NCBI GenBank assembly: GCA_934623575.1
Contig: CAKTVL010000005.1
Location: 1-64,000 of the forward strand
Direction of reading: 5' to 3'
From: an uncultured Oscillospiraceae bacterium
GTDB taxonomy: Bacteria; Bacillota; Clostridia; Oscillospirales; Oscillospiraceae
Length of the DNA stretch: 64,000 bases
A program made the position numbers and the translations under genes. Shown here in pieces: positions 1 through 9,194 of the stretch (positions are counted from its first letter, which is position 1; the number at the start of each line of letters is the position of its first letter). The notes under the pieces are model-generated. The model did not search any database. It was given only the letters and a program-made list of their open reading frames with translations, and had not been told where the DNA came from.

Positions 1-258
1 CATTCTGTAGATTTCGATCTCGCGGCCGCAGCCGCACAACGGGTGATAGTATACCACAAAATCGGCATAAGTAAAATGCAAAATTATAATACTTGCGTTT
101 TGATAATTTAATGTCTTGCGGCAGAAGGAGGGGGGCAGACGGGGCGCCCTCTCTTGGCTTGAAGCCTTCCCCGGCAATTGCAGGCGCCCCCCTCCGAACC
201 GCGGGCTTATTGCATGAACCCACCCAGACCCCGCTCTGAAATCCAAACAGATTTTGTT
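1..258. other. Intergenic, no gene assigned
   Basis: No convincing reading frame. The first 40 bases could be the 5' end of a minus-strand gene running off the window, but no start codon with a ribosome site is visible, so it is not called. A 10-bp stem (GGAGGGGGGC at 127-136 with its complement at 186-195) encloses a GC-rich 49-base loop that also has the complementary GGGGCGCC/GGCGCCCC; it may be a remnant structured RNA or terminator. Confidence 0.3.
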
Positions 259-308
259 GTTGACATTTCAACGTTTGTGTGGTAAAGTCCGCTTGTTGAT
301 ACTTCAAC
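259..308 (+). promoter_or_regulatory. Promoter with two MarR-type operators
   Basis: A near-consensus vegetative promoter reads TTGACA (260-265), 17-base spacer, TAAAGT (283-288). Two palindromes GTTGA-N4-TCAAC lie at 259-272 and 295-308, exactly 36 bp apart, the first covering the -35 box and the second falling about at +7 to +20 of the transcript. They sit inside a longer imperfect direct repeat ending TTTGTG. Position and symmetry fit operators bound by the MarR protein encoded 23 bases downstream (inference: autorepression). Confidence 0.7.
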
Positions 309-330
309 ATTTGTGAGAGCGGAGGATGCC

Positions 331-774
331 ATGCAGAGACGATTTGAAACATTTACTGTTTTGATCAACAGGATAAGCCGCGACATACGGAAAATCAAAA
401 ATCAGGAGATGGCCTCCTATCATCTGAGAAGTGCCCACGTGTCCTGCCTGTACTACATGTATTCACTGGGCAGTGTGACCTCGGCGGAGCTGTGCGAGCA
501 CTGCGAGGAGGACAAGGCCACCATTTCCCGCGCGGTGGACTATCTGGAAACCAACGGCTTTCTCAGGCGCGATGTTGACGCCAAGCGGTACAAAAGCCCC
601 CTGCTCCTGACGGAGAAGGGGCGGGAGGCCGGCAAAAGAATCGCAGAGAGGATCGGCGGCATCCTTGAGACGGTCAGCCATGACCTTACGGAGGAGGAGA
701 GGGTCGCGTTCTACCGCAGCCTCTCCACCATCAGCAGCCGCCTTGAGGCTATCGTCCAAAACAGCGAAGAATAA
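331..774 (+). CDS. MarR family transcriptional regulator
   Basis: A 147-residue winged-helix regulator of the MarR family, which binds DNA as a dimer and usually releases it when a small ligand binds. The core reads HVSCLYYMYSLGSVTSAELCE, then a recognition helix KATISRAVDYLETNGFLRRD and a wing ending in LTEKGREAGKRI, all at the usual spacing. An in-frame GTG exists at 313, but GGAGG at 321-325 sits five bases before the ATG at 331, which decides the start. The next gene, a DegV-type fatty-acid-binding protein, begins ten bases after the stop, so the two are probably one transcript; a lipid-responsive role is an inference from that pairing and from the TTGA/TCAA operators, which resemble FabT-type boxes. 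Confidence 0.9.
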   Translation: MQRRFETFTVLINRISRDIRKIKNQEMASYHLRSAHVSCLYYMYSLGSVTSAELCEHCEEDKATISRAVDYLETNGFLRRDVDAKRYKSPLLLTEKGREAGKRIAERIGGILETVSHDLTEEERVAFYRSLSTISSRLEAIVQNSEE

Positions 775-783
775 GGAGATGTA

Positions 784-1629
784 ATGCAATTGAAAACAAG
801 GATCATCGTTGATTCCACCGCCGATCTGATCCCCGAGATCAAGGAGCGGGTCTATACGGTCCCCCTCACCGTTCACTTCGGTCAGGAGGAATACATCGAC
901 GGCGTGACCATCGACAACAAGACCTTCTATGAGAAGCTGGTCGAGAGCGATGTGCTGCCCACCACCAGTCAGGCGGCGCCGAATGACTTTAGCGGAGCGT
1001 TTGAAAAGGCAAAGCAGGCGGGAGAGGCCGCCGTTGTCATCACCCTCGCGTCCAAGCTCTCCGGCACCTATCAAAGCGCCGTGATCGCGGCGGCGGAATA
1101 TGAAAACATCTATGTTGTGGACGGCGCAAGCGCGGCCATGGGTACCGGCATTCTGGTGGAGCTTGCGTTCCGGCTTTTGGACGCAGGAGCCTCTGCGGAG
1201 GAAATTGCGAAGGCTGTGGAGGAAGAAAAGAAAAAGATCGTCGTTGTGGCGCTGGTGGACACCCTCGAATACCTCAAGCGGGGCGGCCGCATTTCAAAAA
1301 CAGCCGCATTTGCCGGCGGGATACTGAACATCAAGCCCGTGATCTCCGTTATTGAGGGGGAGATTCGCGTACTCGGAAAAGCACGCGGCTCTAAAATGGG
1401 CAACAACCTGCTGGTTCAGGAGATCGACAAGGTGGGCGGCATTGATTTCAGCAAGCCGGTACTGCTGGGCTACAGCGGACTTTCCGATGCGCTTTTATTG
1501 AAGTACATCGAGGACAGCCGTCACATCTGGGAGGGAAACCTGAAGGAGATCCGCTACACCACCGTAGGAAGCGTGATCGGGACGCATGCAGGCCCCGGCG
1601 CCGTTGTGGTGGCGTTCTTCAAAAAATAA
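784..1629 (+). CDS. DegV family fatty-acid-binding protein
   Basis: A 281-residue DegV protein. Members (FakB) hold a fatty acid for phosphorylation by the kinase FakA, feeding host or environmental acids into phospholipid synthesis. The N-terminal IIVDSTADL, the TTSQAAPNDF loop that contacts the carboxylate, KLSGTYQSA, and the C-terminal GTHAGPGAV are all present and the length is normal. AAGGAG lies eight bases before the ATG. No FakA is in the window, so the partner must be elsewhere. Cotranscribed with the MarR regulator upstream. No clear intrinsic terminator follows; the convergent integrase pseudogene starts within seven bases. Confidence 0.92.
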   Translation: MQLKTRIIVDSTADLIPEIKERVYTVPLTVHFGQEEYIDGVTIDNKTFYEKLVESDVLPTTSQAAPNDFSGAFEKAKQAGEAAVVITLASKLSGTYQSAVIAAAEYENIYVVDGASAAMGTGILVELAFRLLDAGASAEEIAKAVEEEKKKIVVVALVDTLEYLKRGGRISKTAAFAGGILNIKPVISVIEGEIRVLGKARGSKMGNNLLVQEIDKVGGIDFSKPVLLGYSGLSDALLLKYIEDSRHIWEGNLKEIRYTTVGSVIGTHAGPGAVVVAFFKK

Positions 1630-1635
1630 AAGCCA

Positions 1636-2898
1636 TCAGCAGCATGCCGGATCGCTGCGACGCGGGCCTTGCCCTGCGCACCTATGCAGGACGAGGCGGC
1701 GCAGACCATGGGCAGCTTCATGGCACAGGTGATGTGAACGGAAAAGAACGCAAAAGAGCACCGGCGGCAGTCCTGTGGCATCGGTCAGCTTGCGGAGCAG
1801 AAAGGCAATCTGCCTTTCCTCGTAGGGACGTCCGTCCTCATGGGCAATCACAAGGCCAAAGTCCTGATAATCGCTGTCCAGCATTTCTTTTGCCCTCTGC
1901 TGCCTATCTTTCTCCTCTGTGAGCGCCATCGAAACGGTTTTCGGCAGAAATACCTTCCGCACACTGCTTTCCGTTTTGGAGCCTTTAGTACCAGCGATGT
2001 TGATGATCCGGTCTGCTTCCACTCAGGGAACGTCAAAAGAACGGTGGAGCGGCCACGACGCTCCAAAGCGGCGAGGCTGTCCTTTTGGCAGCGCTTCAAT
2101 TCCTTGTTGATCCGCACATGAGTAGTTCCGGCACAGATGGCATCCGCTGAAATGTCCACGCAGTCCCACGTAAGGCCTAATATCTCCCCTACACGCATGG
2201 AACATCCGAGAGCCAGCAGCATACACAGCTTCAGTACGGGATCGGTGCAGGAGTCCAGCGCCCACTGCGCTTTACCGGCAGACCACGCCGCGCGTTCCTG
2301 CGGCTGATACTTGGGTAGCGTCACACGGAGGGCGGGATTGCTGGGGGATATACTCCCAGATAACCGCCTGATTCAGCGCACTGCGCAGCAGGGCGTGCGT
2401 TTTTTCAATCACCGAGCGGGAAACGCAGGCATCTGTTTTCTTGTGGCCTTTTAGCACAACGGCGGGCTTATCCTGGAGCGAGTCATAGAACAAGTCCAGG
2501 TCATGTGTCGTCAGATCTTTCACTGCCGCATTGCCTAAATAGGGTTTGATGTAATACTCAATGCGGTGGAGGTTGCAGGACAAAAAGGAATCTCCCCAGT
2601 GATTCAGCCCATAGACCTGCACGTATTCATCCAACAGTTCACTAACCGTGATAAACTTTTTCTGCGCGCGTTTGGTTTGTATAGGCGTTTGTTTTGGCGG
2701 TCGAAATTCGCCGATAGACTTCTCGTATTCGATTTGAGCGACCCGCAGATTTGCGGCTTCATAGGTGGGAAAGCGTTCATATATTGGTTTGGTATATCCG
2801 GGGCAGCGGTAGCAGATCTCATACTGCTGTCCTTTTTTACGGGGTCTCATAAGCTCGCGCTCCTTGTATCGTGTACTCAGAGCCGCATGACCTCCCAA
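1636..2898 (-). pseudogene. Tyrosine integrase, multiply frameshifted
   Basis: A phage/ICE-type tyrosine recombinase read right to left in three frames. The first frame (about 2898-2340) carries the AP2-like arm-binding segment and the SAM-like core-binding domain (LDEYVQVYGLNHWGDSFLS). The frame then shifts near 2320-2345 into LPKYQPQERAAWS... MRVGEILGLTWDCVDI, which holds the first catalytic Arg. A second shift near 1990 leads to EMLDSDYQDFGLVIAHEDGRPYEERQ. The stretch that should carry HxLRH, the second His and the Tyr nucleophile is garbled after TGLPPV, so the enzyme is dead. It follows the excisionase gene on the same strand, the usual order for an integrated element. Confidence 0.85.
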
Positions 2899-2987
2899 CA
2901 GCGGTGCTAAGCGGAGTACCCATTCATGCGGTTCAGTATAGCATGGGCAGCCGATTCCGTCAAAAAAACTTTTTCCGACGAAGATGT

Positions 2988-3176
2988 TTACTTCCGCAGA
3001 AAATCCAGCAAAGCCTCTCTCGGAATACGAATCTGCCTGCCGATGCGGACGCTTCGTATCTGTCCGCTGCGGATCAGCTCATAGGCGGTGTTGCGCCCGA
3101 TGCCGAGAATGGGCATCAAGTCCTCCACCCGCAGTGTCATGGGTAGCTCGTGCAGGTCACGGTACTTATTCTCCAC
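2988..3176 (-). CDS. Excisionase / helix-turn-helix DNA-binding protein
   Basis: A 62-residue protein of the excisionase (MerR-like winged helix) type: LRVEDLMPILGIGRNTAYELIRSGQIRSVRIGRQIRIPREALLDFL is the whole fold, with the helix-turn-helix at about residues 17-38. Such proteins bend att DNA and steer an integrase towards excision. It overlaps the end of the recombinase fragment at 3166-3735 by 11 bases and lies about 90 bases before the integrase pseudogene. It looks intact, but its partner integrase is broken, so it is probably a relic. Confidence 0.8.
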   Translation of the reverse strand: MENKYRDLHELPMTLRVEDLMPILGIGRNTAYELIRSGQIRSVRIGRQIRIPREALLDFLRK

Positions 3177-3735
3177 GGGCAGTACCGCCCTTCACGGACG
3201 CCAGATAGATGTCCGTCACATCGGGTCGCTCGTGTCCCAGCAGACGGGACACGGTGAAGTGGGCGTCCAAGGGCGTCATGCCGCCGTTAACGAGAGACGT
3301 GTACTTTTCGGCGGCATAGGTGTGCCGCAGTCCATGGAAGGTAATGCGCCTGCCCGGTGCAGCGGGGTCACAGATGGTATCGCGATGGCGGAGGATAAAC
3401 TGCTGCATGCCGTTGATGGCCCGGTCGGTGGGGATGTCATCCGGCACCAGCAGCTTATGGCCGCGTTCCGTTTCCTCCAGTAGCCGTTGCAGTATCATCG
3501 TGATACGGTCGTCCTCGATGGGGACGATACGGATTTTGCCGCCCTTGCCCTTCACGGTGAGGGCGTTTTCCCGCAGCGCATGCTCCGCGGCGGCGGTGTC
3601 CATGCGAAAGCACTCGTGGATGCGCAGACCGGCATAGCGTGCCAGATACAGGGCGAGGATGTAGTCCTTGTAATCGTAGTCGTGTTCAGATGGGCGCACT
3701 TCACCTGTTGGCAGAGAGGGCTGTTTCCGGCGCAT
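3166..3735 (-). pseudogene. Tyrosine recombinase, C-terminal catalytic domain only
   Basis: A 189-residue fragment with a complete catalytic set: Arg in ARYAGLRIHECFRMD, HGLRHTYAAEK, GHERPDV and the nucleophile in TDIYLASVKGG. The N-terminal core-binding domain is missing: in-frame coding can be followed upstream only to about 3795, where a stop occurs. Full-length relatives are around 350-400 residues. The LTVKGKGGKIRIVPI strand-hairpin is typical of recombinases carried by clostridial integrative elements. It is not the same protein as the neighbouring integrase pseudogene, so two elements or a two-recombinase element were once here. Confidence 0.8.
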
Positions 3736-3795
3736 CTCCGCAAGAACAGGGGCTTGTGAAAGGCGGGAAGCCTTGCTGTTACGTACTTTTCACGG

Positions 3796-4768
3796 CTTGC
3801 CCGTATGCCTGTCTCTCTTTACTTGTGCGGGGTCAGTACGCTGCCACATGGGGCAAATATGCCCTGCTCCGATGGAGCGGTGGCGGACACCAGGCCGCTG
3901 AACTCGGCTGCGGAAGGCTCCGCCGGTGTCCTGTGATCCGCCCGGTGACGAACCGAGGGATGCGCGATACCCCGTATGACCGGTGCCGCACTCTGACTGC
4001 GGCATACAGGGGCGGGAGCTTGCCTCTCCCTTGACGATTTTCCTGTCGTATCGTCCCAACGGCTTTTTACACAACCTCTTTTCCTGATCTGCGCCGAATT
4101 GATTTCGGCGCTCTTTCTTTTCCTGCGGTATCGCGGCGTTGACAAGTGCCGCGACAAAAATAGTAAGCAAAAACGCAGGAAGAATCTTCCTGCCGTTTCG
4201 GCTTCTTACGATCCTTCCTGCGTTTGCAGTATTGTTCAATTCTGGTGGCCGCCCCGGTTTCGGGAGGCGCATTTTGACACACTTCGGGTTCTTAGTCAGA
4301 GCGAAAAACTGCTAATAGCTTTCCGCCCGTGCCTGCTCTGCTCCGACCTAAATGCGCGATGCCTTACATCATAGCACGGCGGCAGGGCGGCGTACAGGTG
4401 GAAAATGCCGCGAGAAAACCTCTCACAGCATAGTCATTAAAACACGCGGACGCAATGGCCCGAATCTCAGACGGGAGCATGATGCTCATCAGGTACAAGC
4501 TTAACAACGTGTGCGGCGCAGATCATAGACCTGCAAATGGTGCACAAATAACTAGATAATCTTTATATACCACAATATATTGTGGTTATCAATATGAAAA
4601 TGCCGATATATTGCACTTCCCCGGTAGTTGAAAATAGCTAACACGCATTATCTCCGTGTTAAATGCGTATTACAGGCGCATCACAAAAATAATGCGTATT
4701 GCGTGCGTAGTAAAAGCGTATTGGGCAAATATGCTTCCGCTCATTTGCAGCAAGATAATGTACAATAA
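3796..4768. other. Gene-free stretch in mobile-element debris
   Basis: No supported gene. Minus-strand frames at 3790-4282 are open but low in complexity of evidence, arginine-rich and without domains or ribosome sites. From about 4540 the base composition turns AT-rich, with a TGCGTATT word repeated near 4664, 4691 and a GCGTATTG at 4717. The transposase fragment begins abruptly at about 4769, so the left end of that insertion sequence is lost in this stretch. Confidence 0.4.
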
Positions 4769-5761
4769 TATGACCGCGACGTCACGCTCCATGTGCCCCG
4801 GCTCAAGGGTGTGTCCTTCGAGACCGCCATCATCGAGCGGTATCGCCGCCGGGAGAGCAGCGTGGAGGAAGCCCTCATTGAGATGTACCTGGCAGGCGTT
4901 TCCGTGCGCCGGGTGGAGGACATCACGGAGGCACTGTGGGGCAGCAAGGTCTCGCCCGCCACCATCAGCGAGCTGAACAAGAAAGCCTACGTTCACATCG
5001 AGGACTGGCGCAACCGCCCGTTGCAGGGCGGGCGCTATCCGTATGTCTATGTGGACGGCATCTACCTGCGCCGCAACTGGGGCGGAGAGTACGAAAATGT
5101 GGCGATTCTGGTGGCAATCGCCGTGAATGAGGACGGCTTTCGCGAGGTTTTAGGCGCCGCCGAGGGGATGAAAGAGGACAAAGCCAGCTGGGTCAGCTTC
5201 TTCCAGTGGCTCCGTGGACGCGGCCTGGACGGCGTGAAGCTCATCGTCGGCGACAAGTGCATGGGGATGCTGGAGGCGGTGGGCGAGGTGTTCCCGGACG
5301 CCAAATATCAGCGCTGCACGGTGCATTTTTACCGCAACGTTTTCTCTGTTGTGCCCAAATCCAAGGTCAAAATTGTAGCGAAAATGCTCAAGGCGATCCA
5401 CACCCAGGAGAGCAAGAAGGCGTCCCGCGAGAAGGCAAAAGCTGTGGTTGCCGAGCTGCGCGCCATGAAGCTGAAGGAGGCGGCTAAGAAGGTCGAGGAC
5501 GGCATCGAGGAGACGCTGACCTACTGCAATTTTCCCAGCGAACATTGGACCCGCATCCGTATCAACAACGTGATCGAGCGGCTGAACCGGAAGATCCGCC
5601 GCAGAACCCGTGTGGTAGGGACGTTCCCTGATGGGAACTCCGCCCTGATGCTGGTCTGCGCCCGACTTCGCCACGTGGCAGGTACCCAGTGGGGCTGCAA
5701 GAAGTACATGAACATGAAGCACTTGGAGGCGGCTCTGGATGACGCCTCTATTGCCGGATGA
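4769..5761 (+). pseudogene. IS256-type transposase, 5'-truncated
   Basis: The last 331 codons of a mutator/IS256-family transposase. The DDE set can be read: first Asp in YPYVYVDGIYLRRNW, second Asp in LIVGDKCMGMLEAVGEVFP, and the Glu in NNVIERLNRKIRRRTRVVGTFPDG, with the conserved CTVHFYRNV between. Family members are about 400 residues; coding identity is lost before codon TAT at 4769, preceded directly by a stop, so about 70-80 N-terminal residues with the DNA-binding helix are gone. GTG at 4793 could start translation but would not give a working transposase. The right inverted-repeat end is still present downstream. Confidence 0.88.
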
Positions 5762-5786
5762 CTTCACTCAGCCGGGGCCTGCAAAT

Positions 5787-5814
5787 AATTTTGCGCATAA
5801 ATCTTGACGGGACC
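5787..5814 (+). repeat. Right-end inverted repeat of the IS256-type element
   Basis: The sequence ending in CATAAATCTTGACGGGACC, 26 bases after the transposase stop, resembles the terminal repeats of IS256-family elements (an ACATAAA...CTTGACA...-like end). No matching left end was found, in line with the missing 5' part of the gene. Confidence 0.5.
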
Positions 5815-5820
5815 ACTTTT

Positions 5821-5866
5821 TGGTGGAGACTGCTGGACTCGAACCAGTGACCTCCTGCGTGTGAAG
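5821..5866 (-). pseudogene. 3' half of tRNA-Val(CAC), likely attachment-site relic
   Basis: Read on the minus strand this is the anticodon loop TTCACAC, the descending stem GCAGG, variable loop, a T arm with GGTTCGAGTCC, the acceptor strand AGTCTCC and an encoded ACCA end. The 5' half (acceptor, D arm) is absent. Many integrases use exactly the 3' half of a tRNA gene as their core site and leave such a copy, so this is best read as an att scar of an element once integrated at a tRNA-Val gene outside the window. Not a working tRNA. Confidence 0.75.
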
Positions 5867-5875
5867 ATACGATGA

Positions 5876-5912
5876 GCGCCGGAAAGCGTTGGTAGCCAAC
5901 GCTTTCCGGCGC
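5876..5912 (+). terminator. Perfect 17-bp hairpin, terminator-like
   Basis: GCGCCGGAAAGCGTTGG and its exact complement enclose a TAG loop and are followed by TTTTAT on the plus strand. It stands just beyond the tRNA-Val scar. Confidence 0.65.
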
Positions 5913-6063
5913 TTTTATGGTCTTTCGGCTCAGCGCGGAATCCATTGTTTCCGTCGGTTACTGTTTGTTTCTTTCCGCGTTTGGGTCACGGTTTGGGTCA
6001 AGCCCTGCGACAGCGCAGAAATGACCACGCTGTAACCAAAGAATAGGCGCGGCAGCTACGCAC

Positions 6064-6263
6064 CTACAGTTTCTTGAGCCGCGCCATAAATTCCGCTGTG
6101 AGTTCCTCCTCTACATTCTCGTCACGCTGCATACGCCGGGCGTCGTAGTCTTTCCAGCGCAGCAGCACCTGCCGCACTGCCTGCTTATCACGCCGGAGCG
6201 TGCGGGGGTCCAGTCCCTCATACGCCGCGTGATAGTCTGGGTAGTGCAGGGCGTAGCGGCGGT
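6064..6263 (-). pseudogene. C-terminal remnant of an unknown protein
   Basis: An open minus-strand frame encodes about 66 residues (YRRYALHYPDYHAAYEGLD..., ...RDKQAVRQVLLRWKDYDARR..., ending MARLKKL-stop) but is closed upstream by a TGA at 6264-6266, touching the stop region of the PatB-like gene. It is charged, helical and has no start. Not recognised; its place among element remnants suggests it belonged to mobile DNA. Confidence 0.4.
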
Positions 6264-6264
6264 A

Positions 6265-7449
6265 TCACTGAAGCGACAAACCGTTGATCGCCTTTTCCAT
6301 CTGCTCCAGAGCCTTTGTCAGAGTACACCGGGGGCAGGCCACGTTCATGCGCAGAAAAGCCTCTCCCTGTTTACCGAATTCATAGCCGGCGCAGAACGCC
6401 ACCTTGGCTTCGTTGATCATGAAATGCTCCAGCGCCATGCCCCGATAGGGCAGCTGGGAGCAGTCCAGCCAGACCAGATACGTACCCTCGGAGGGGATCA
6501 TGCGGATCTGAGGAATGCGCTCCCGCAGGAACTGATCCAGATACGCCTTGTTGTCGGAGACGTAGGCGATGGCCTGATCCAGCCACTCCTCGCCGTCGTT
6601 GTAGGCGGCTATGAGAGCGGCCATGCCGAAGATATTATCCAGCCGCGTCTGGGCGATGGACATCTCCTCATTGAACTTGCACCGCAGGTCGTCGTCCGCC
6701 AGCACGAGGGTGGCCATGCCCAGACCGCCCAGGTTGAAACCCTTGTTGGAGGAGTAGCAGACCATGGAGTGGCGCAGCACGTCCTCGCCCAGCAGGCAGA
6801 AGGTGGTGTGGGGATGCTCCGGCGGCACGAAGTCACAGTGGATCTCGTCCACCAGCATGAAGATGTTGTGCCGCAGGCAGATCTCCGCCACGCCCTCCAG
6901 CTCCTGACGGGTCCATACCCGGCCGGTGGGGTTGTGGGGGCTGGAGAGAATCATCACCTTCACGCCGGAGGCAGCCTTGGCCTCCATGTCGGCGAAGTCG
7001 AAGGTGTAGCGCCCGTCCTTCCAGATCAGCGGCGTCTCCACCAGCTCCCGGCCGCCGCGAGTGACCATGTCGAACAGCGGGTCGTAGTTGGGCATGGGTA
7101 CCATGACCTTGTCGCCGGGCTTGGTGAGGATGCGCAGCATCACATTTATAGCGTAGATCACGCCGGGAGGCGCAAAGGCCAGATGCTCATAGTTGACCTC
7201 GAAGCCGTGGCGCTTTTTCAGCCAGCCCATCACCGCGTCATAATAGGGCTGCTGGCGTACACCGTAGCCGTAGACCGGGTGAGCGGCGCGCTTCTGTACG
7301 GCCTCCACGATGCAGGGGGCGCAGGCGAAGTCCATGTCCGCCACCCACATGGGGATCACATCGTCCCGACCAAAATTGTCCATATCGCAGTCCCACTTGA
7401 AGGAGAAGGTATTTCTGCGATCAATGGGTGTATCAAAATCGTATCTCAT
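6265..7449 (-). CDS. PatB/MalY-type PLP-dependent C-S lyase / aminotransferase
   Basis: A 394-residue fold-type I PLP enzyme. The opening FDTPIDRRNTFSFKWDCD and IPMWVADMDF identify the MalY/PatB (cystathionine beta-lyase-like) branch, which cleaves C-S bonds of cysteine S-conjugates or cystathionine to pyruvate, ammonia and a thiol. SSPHNPTGR, DEIHCDF and the PLP lysine in SSNKGFNLGGLG follow in order, with the substrate-carboxylate Arg in FLRMNVACPR near the end. The ATG at 7449 overlaps the stop of the antiporter gene upstream (ATGA), so translation is coupled; the longer frame start at 7482 lies inside that gene and is rejected. The substrate is not determined. Confidence 0.88.
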   Translation of the reverse strand: MRYDFDTPIDRRNTFSFKWDCDMDNFGRDDVIPMWVADMDFACAPCIVEAVQKRAAHPVYGYGVRQQPYYDAVMGWLKKRHGFEVNYEHLAFAPPGVIYAINVMLRILTKPGDKVMVPMPNYDPLFDMVTRGGRELVETPLIWKDGRYTFDFADMEAKAASGVKVMILSSPHNPTGRVWTRQELEGVAEICLRHNIFMLVDEIHCDFVPPEHPHTTFCLLGEDVLRHSMVCYSSNKGFNLGGLGMATLVLADDDLRCKFNEEMSIAQTRLDNIFGMAALIAAYNDGEEWLDQAIAYVSDNKAYLDQFLRERIPQIRMIPSEGTYLVWLDCSQLPYRGMALEHFMINEAKVAFCAGYEFGKQGEAFLRMNVACPRCTLTKALEQMEKAINGLSLQ

Positions 7450-8873
7450 GCAGCGCCACCAACCAGTGCAACGACGATCCACAGAATGATGGACACTGCC
7501 GCCGCCAGCAGCGCATAGGGAAGCTGGGTGCGGACGTGGTCAATGTGGTCGCAGGCGGCGCCCAGAGAGGAGAGCACCGAGGTGTCGGAAACAGGGGAGC
7601 AATGGTCGCCGAACAGACCGCCGCTGACAACGGCGCCCACCGCGGCGTAGACCAGCGTACCCAACTGACCGCCGGTGAAGGAGTAAGCCATAGGAACGGC
7701 GATGGGAATGCAGATGGCGAAGGTACCCCAGGAGGAGCCGGTGAAGAAGGAGATCACGGCGCCCGCGATGAAGGTCACAGACAGGAACAGGGCGGGGGTC
7801 ATCCAGCTCTCGCAGACGCCCAGCAGGAAGTCGGCGGCGCCCATGGACTTGGTGATGGTGTTGATGCAGTAGGCCAGAGCCAGGATGAGGGTGGCGGACA
7901 TGACGCTCTTCATGCCCTGCACGGCGGTGTTCACCAGATCGGTCACGCTCTTGAACACCTTGCGGATGCTCAGCTCGATGGACATATAGATCACGGTGAT
8001 GATGAAGCACTCCAGGATCTTCACGCCGCCCTTGGCGATGTACGTCCAGATGGCGGTGGCTACCAGGATAATGATGGGGACCAGGAAGTCCAGCATGACG
8101 TTGGGCTTCACATCGCTGTCGTTGCCCTTCTGCAGCTCCTCCAGCTCGGTGCCCATCATGGGGACGGCGCCGTCACGCAGCAGCTTGCCGGTGGTGCGGG
8201 CGCGCTGCTCCGCCTTGCGCATAGGCCCGAAGTCGGGGAAGATCTCCAGTGCGGAGAGCAGCGTGATGAGCACCATCAGAATCGCGTAGAAGTTAAAGGG
8301 GATGGCGCTGATGTAGACGCTTACGCCCTGCTCATTGGATGTCACAGGGCCGCCCAGATCCGCCACCAGACCGGCCACGTAGGCGCCCCATGCCATAAAG
8401 GGCATCAGGGTGCACACGGAGGCGCAGGTGGAGTCGAGGATAAAGGCCAGCTTCTCTCTGGGCACGCGCATCTCATCCGTCAAGGGACGCATGACCACGC
8501 CGCGCAGCAGGGGGCTCATGTAGTCGTCGATGGTGAACAGACCGATGAACCATGTGGCCAGCTTCACGCTGCGGGGGGATTTCACCTTTCCGGCGATCAT
8601 CTCCGCGAACGCCTTGACCACGCCCGCCTTCATGAAGAACGCGATCATAATGCCGATGAATACCTGAATCAGCAGGATCCAGATGAAGTCCTCGTTGCCC
8701 AGAGCCTCCTCCGCCAGAGCGGAGAAGCCGAAGGCGGGGTCATGCCCCAGCAGCAAAACGCCGGAGAGACAGCCCATGAACAGGGCAAAGACCGCGTCCT
8801 TCTTCCAAAATGCCAGCAGCAGGGTAAGCGCAAGGGGAATCAATGACAAGATACCGTAGTTTGCAGCTTCCAT
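7446..8873 (-). CDS. NhaC family Na+/H+ antiporter
   Basis: A 475-residue membrane protein with about eleven hydrophobic segments and NhaC-family signatures: LFTIDDYMSPLLRG, LDSTCASVCTLMPFMAWGAYV, FFTGSSWGTFAICIPIAVPM and GDHCSPVSDTSVLSSLGAACDHIDHV. Family members swap Na+ for protons, and some (MleN) couple organic-acid exchange. The ATG at 8873 is preceded by AAGGAGGT; the longer frame to 8963 has no such site. It is the first gene of a two-gene operon with the PatB-like lyase, suggesting an amino-acid-linked exchange role (inference). Confidence 0.88.
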   Translation of the reverse strand: MEAANYGILSLIPLALTLLLAFWKKDAVFALFMGCLSGVLLLGHDPAFGFSALAEEALGNEDFIWILLIQVFIGIMIAFFMKAGVVKAFAEMIAGKVKSPRSVKLATWFIGLFTIDDYMSPLLRGVVMRPLTDEMRVPREKLAFILDSTCASVCTLMPFMAWGAYVAGLVADLGGPVTSNEQGVSVYISAIPFNFYAILMVLITLLSALEIFPDFGPMRKAEQRARTTGKLLRDGAVPMMGTELEELQKGNDSDVKPNVMLDFLVPIIILVATAIWTYIAKGGVKILECFIITVIYMSIELSIRKVFKSVTDLVNTAVQGMKSVMSATLILALAYCINTITKSMGAADFLLGVCESWMTPALFLSVTFIAGAVISFFTGSSWGTFAICIPIAVPMAYSFTGGQLGTLVYAAVGAVVSGGLFGDHCSPVSDTSVLSSLGAACDHIDHVRTQLPYALLAAAVSIILWIVVALVGGAA

Positions 8874-8948
8874 TACAAATACCTCCTTAAAAATATAATG
8901 CGGGGGGTGACCTTGAGCCTCCCTTCTGATAATTTTGTTACGCTCCTG

Positions 8949-8977
8949 ATTATAATTTATCACACCGCTCTTGTCAA
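8949..8977 (-). promoter_or_regulatory. Consensus promoter for the antiporter-lyase operon
   Basis: On the minus strand TTGACA (8977-8972), 17-base spacer, TATAAT (8954-8949): an exact vegetative consensus. The transcript would carry a leader of about 68 bases before the antiporter start. It diverges from the promoter of the YheO-type regulator 120 bases away, so that regulator may control both. Confidence 0.8.
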
Positions 8978-9097
8978 CCTCACATAAGTGCCAAGAAGTT
9001 TGATAATTTTTTGTCTAAATCGCTGTCTTGAAGGCTCTTTTCGCCTCGCTCTGCAAAAAAAATGTTATATCCCCGCCGCTTTCCAGCATATTAGGTG

Positions 9098-9126
9098 TTG
9101 ATTTATCCATTTATTTTCGATATACT
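9098..9126 (+). promoter_or_regulatory. Promoter of the YheO-type regulator
   Basis: TTGATT (9098-9103), 17-base spacer, TATACT (9121-9126), about 68 bases before the GTG start. Between the two divergent promoters (8978-9097) there is an AT-rich stretch without a gene. Confidence 0.6.
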
Positions 9127-9194
9127 GACTTTCAGCAGCACCATGTAACAGTTTTTTATCAGGCAAGAATTATTGTTGAGAAAGTAGGGATACA

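Noticed and set aside
1-40. 5' end of a minus-strand gene leaving the window
   Set aside because: Several frames are open and none has a start with a ribosome site; too short to decide.
313-330. GTG start for the MarR gene
   Set aside because: It precedes the GGAGG ribosome site that serves ATG 331.
3790-4272. 160-residue minus-strand frame
   Set aside because: Arg/Ser/Gly-rich, no ribosome site, no family features, overlapped by other equally long frames.
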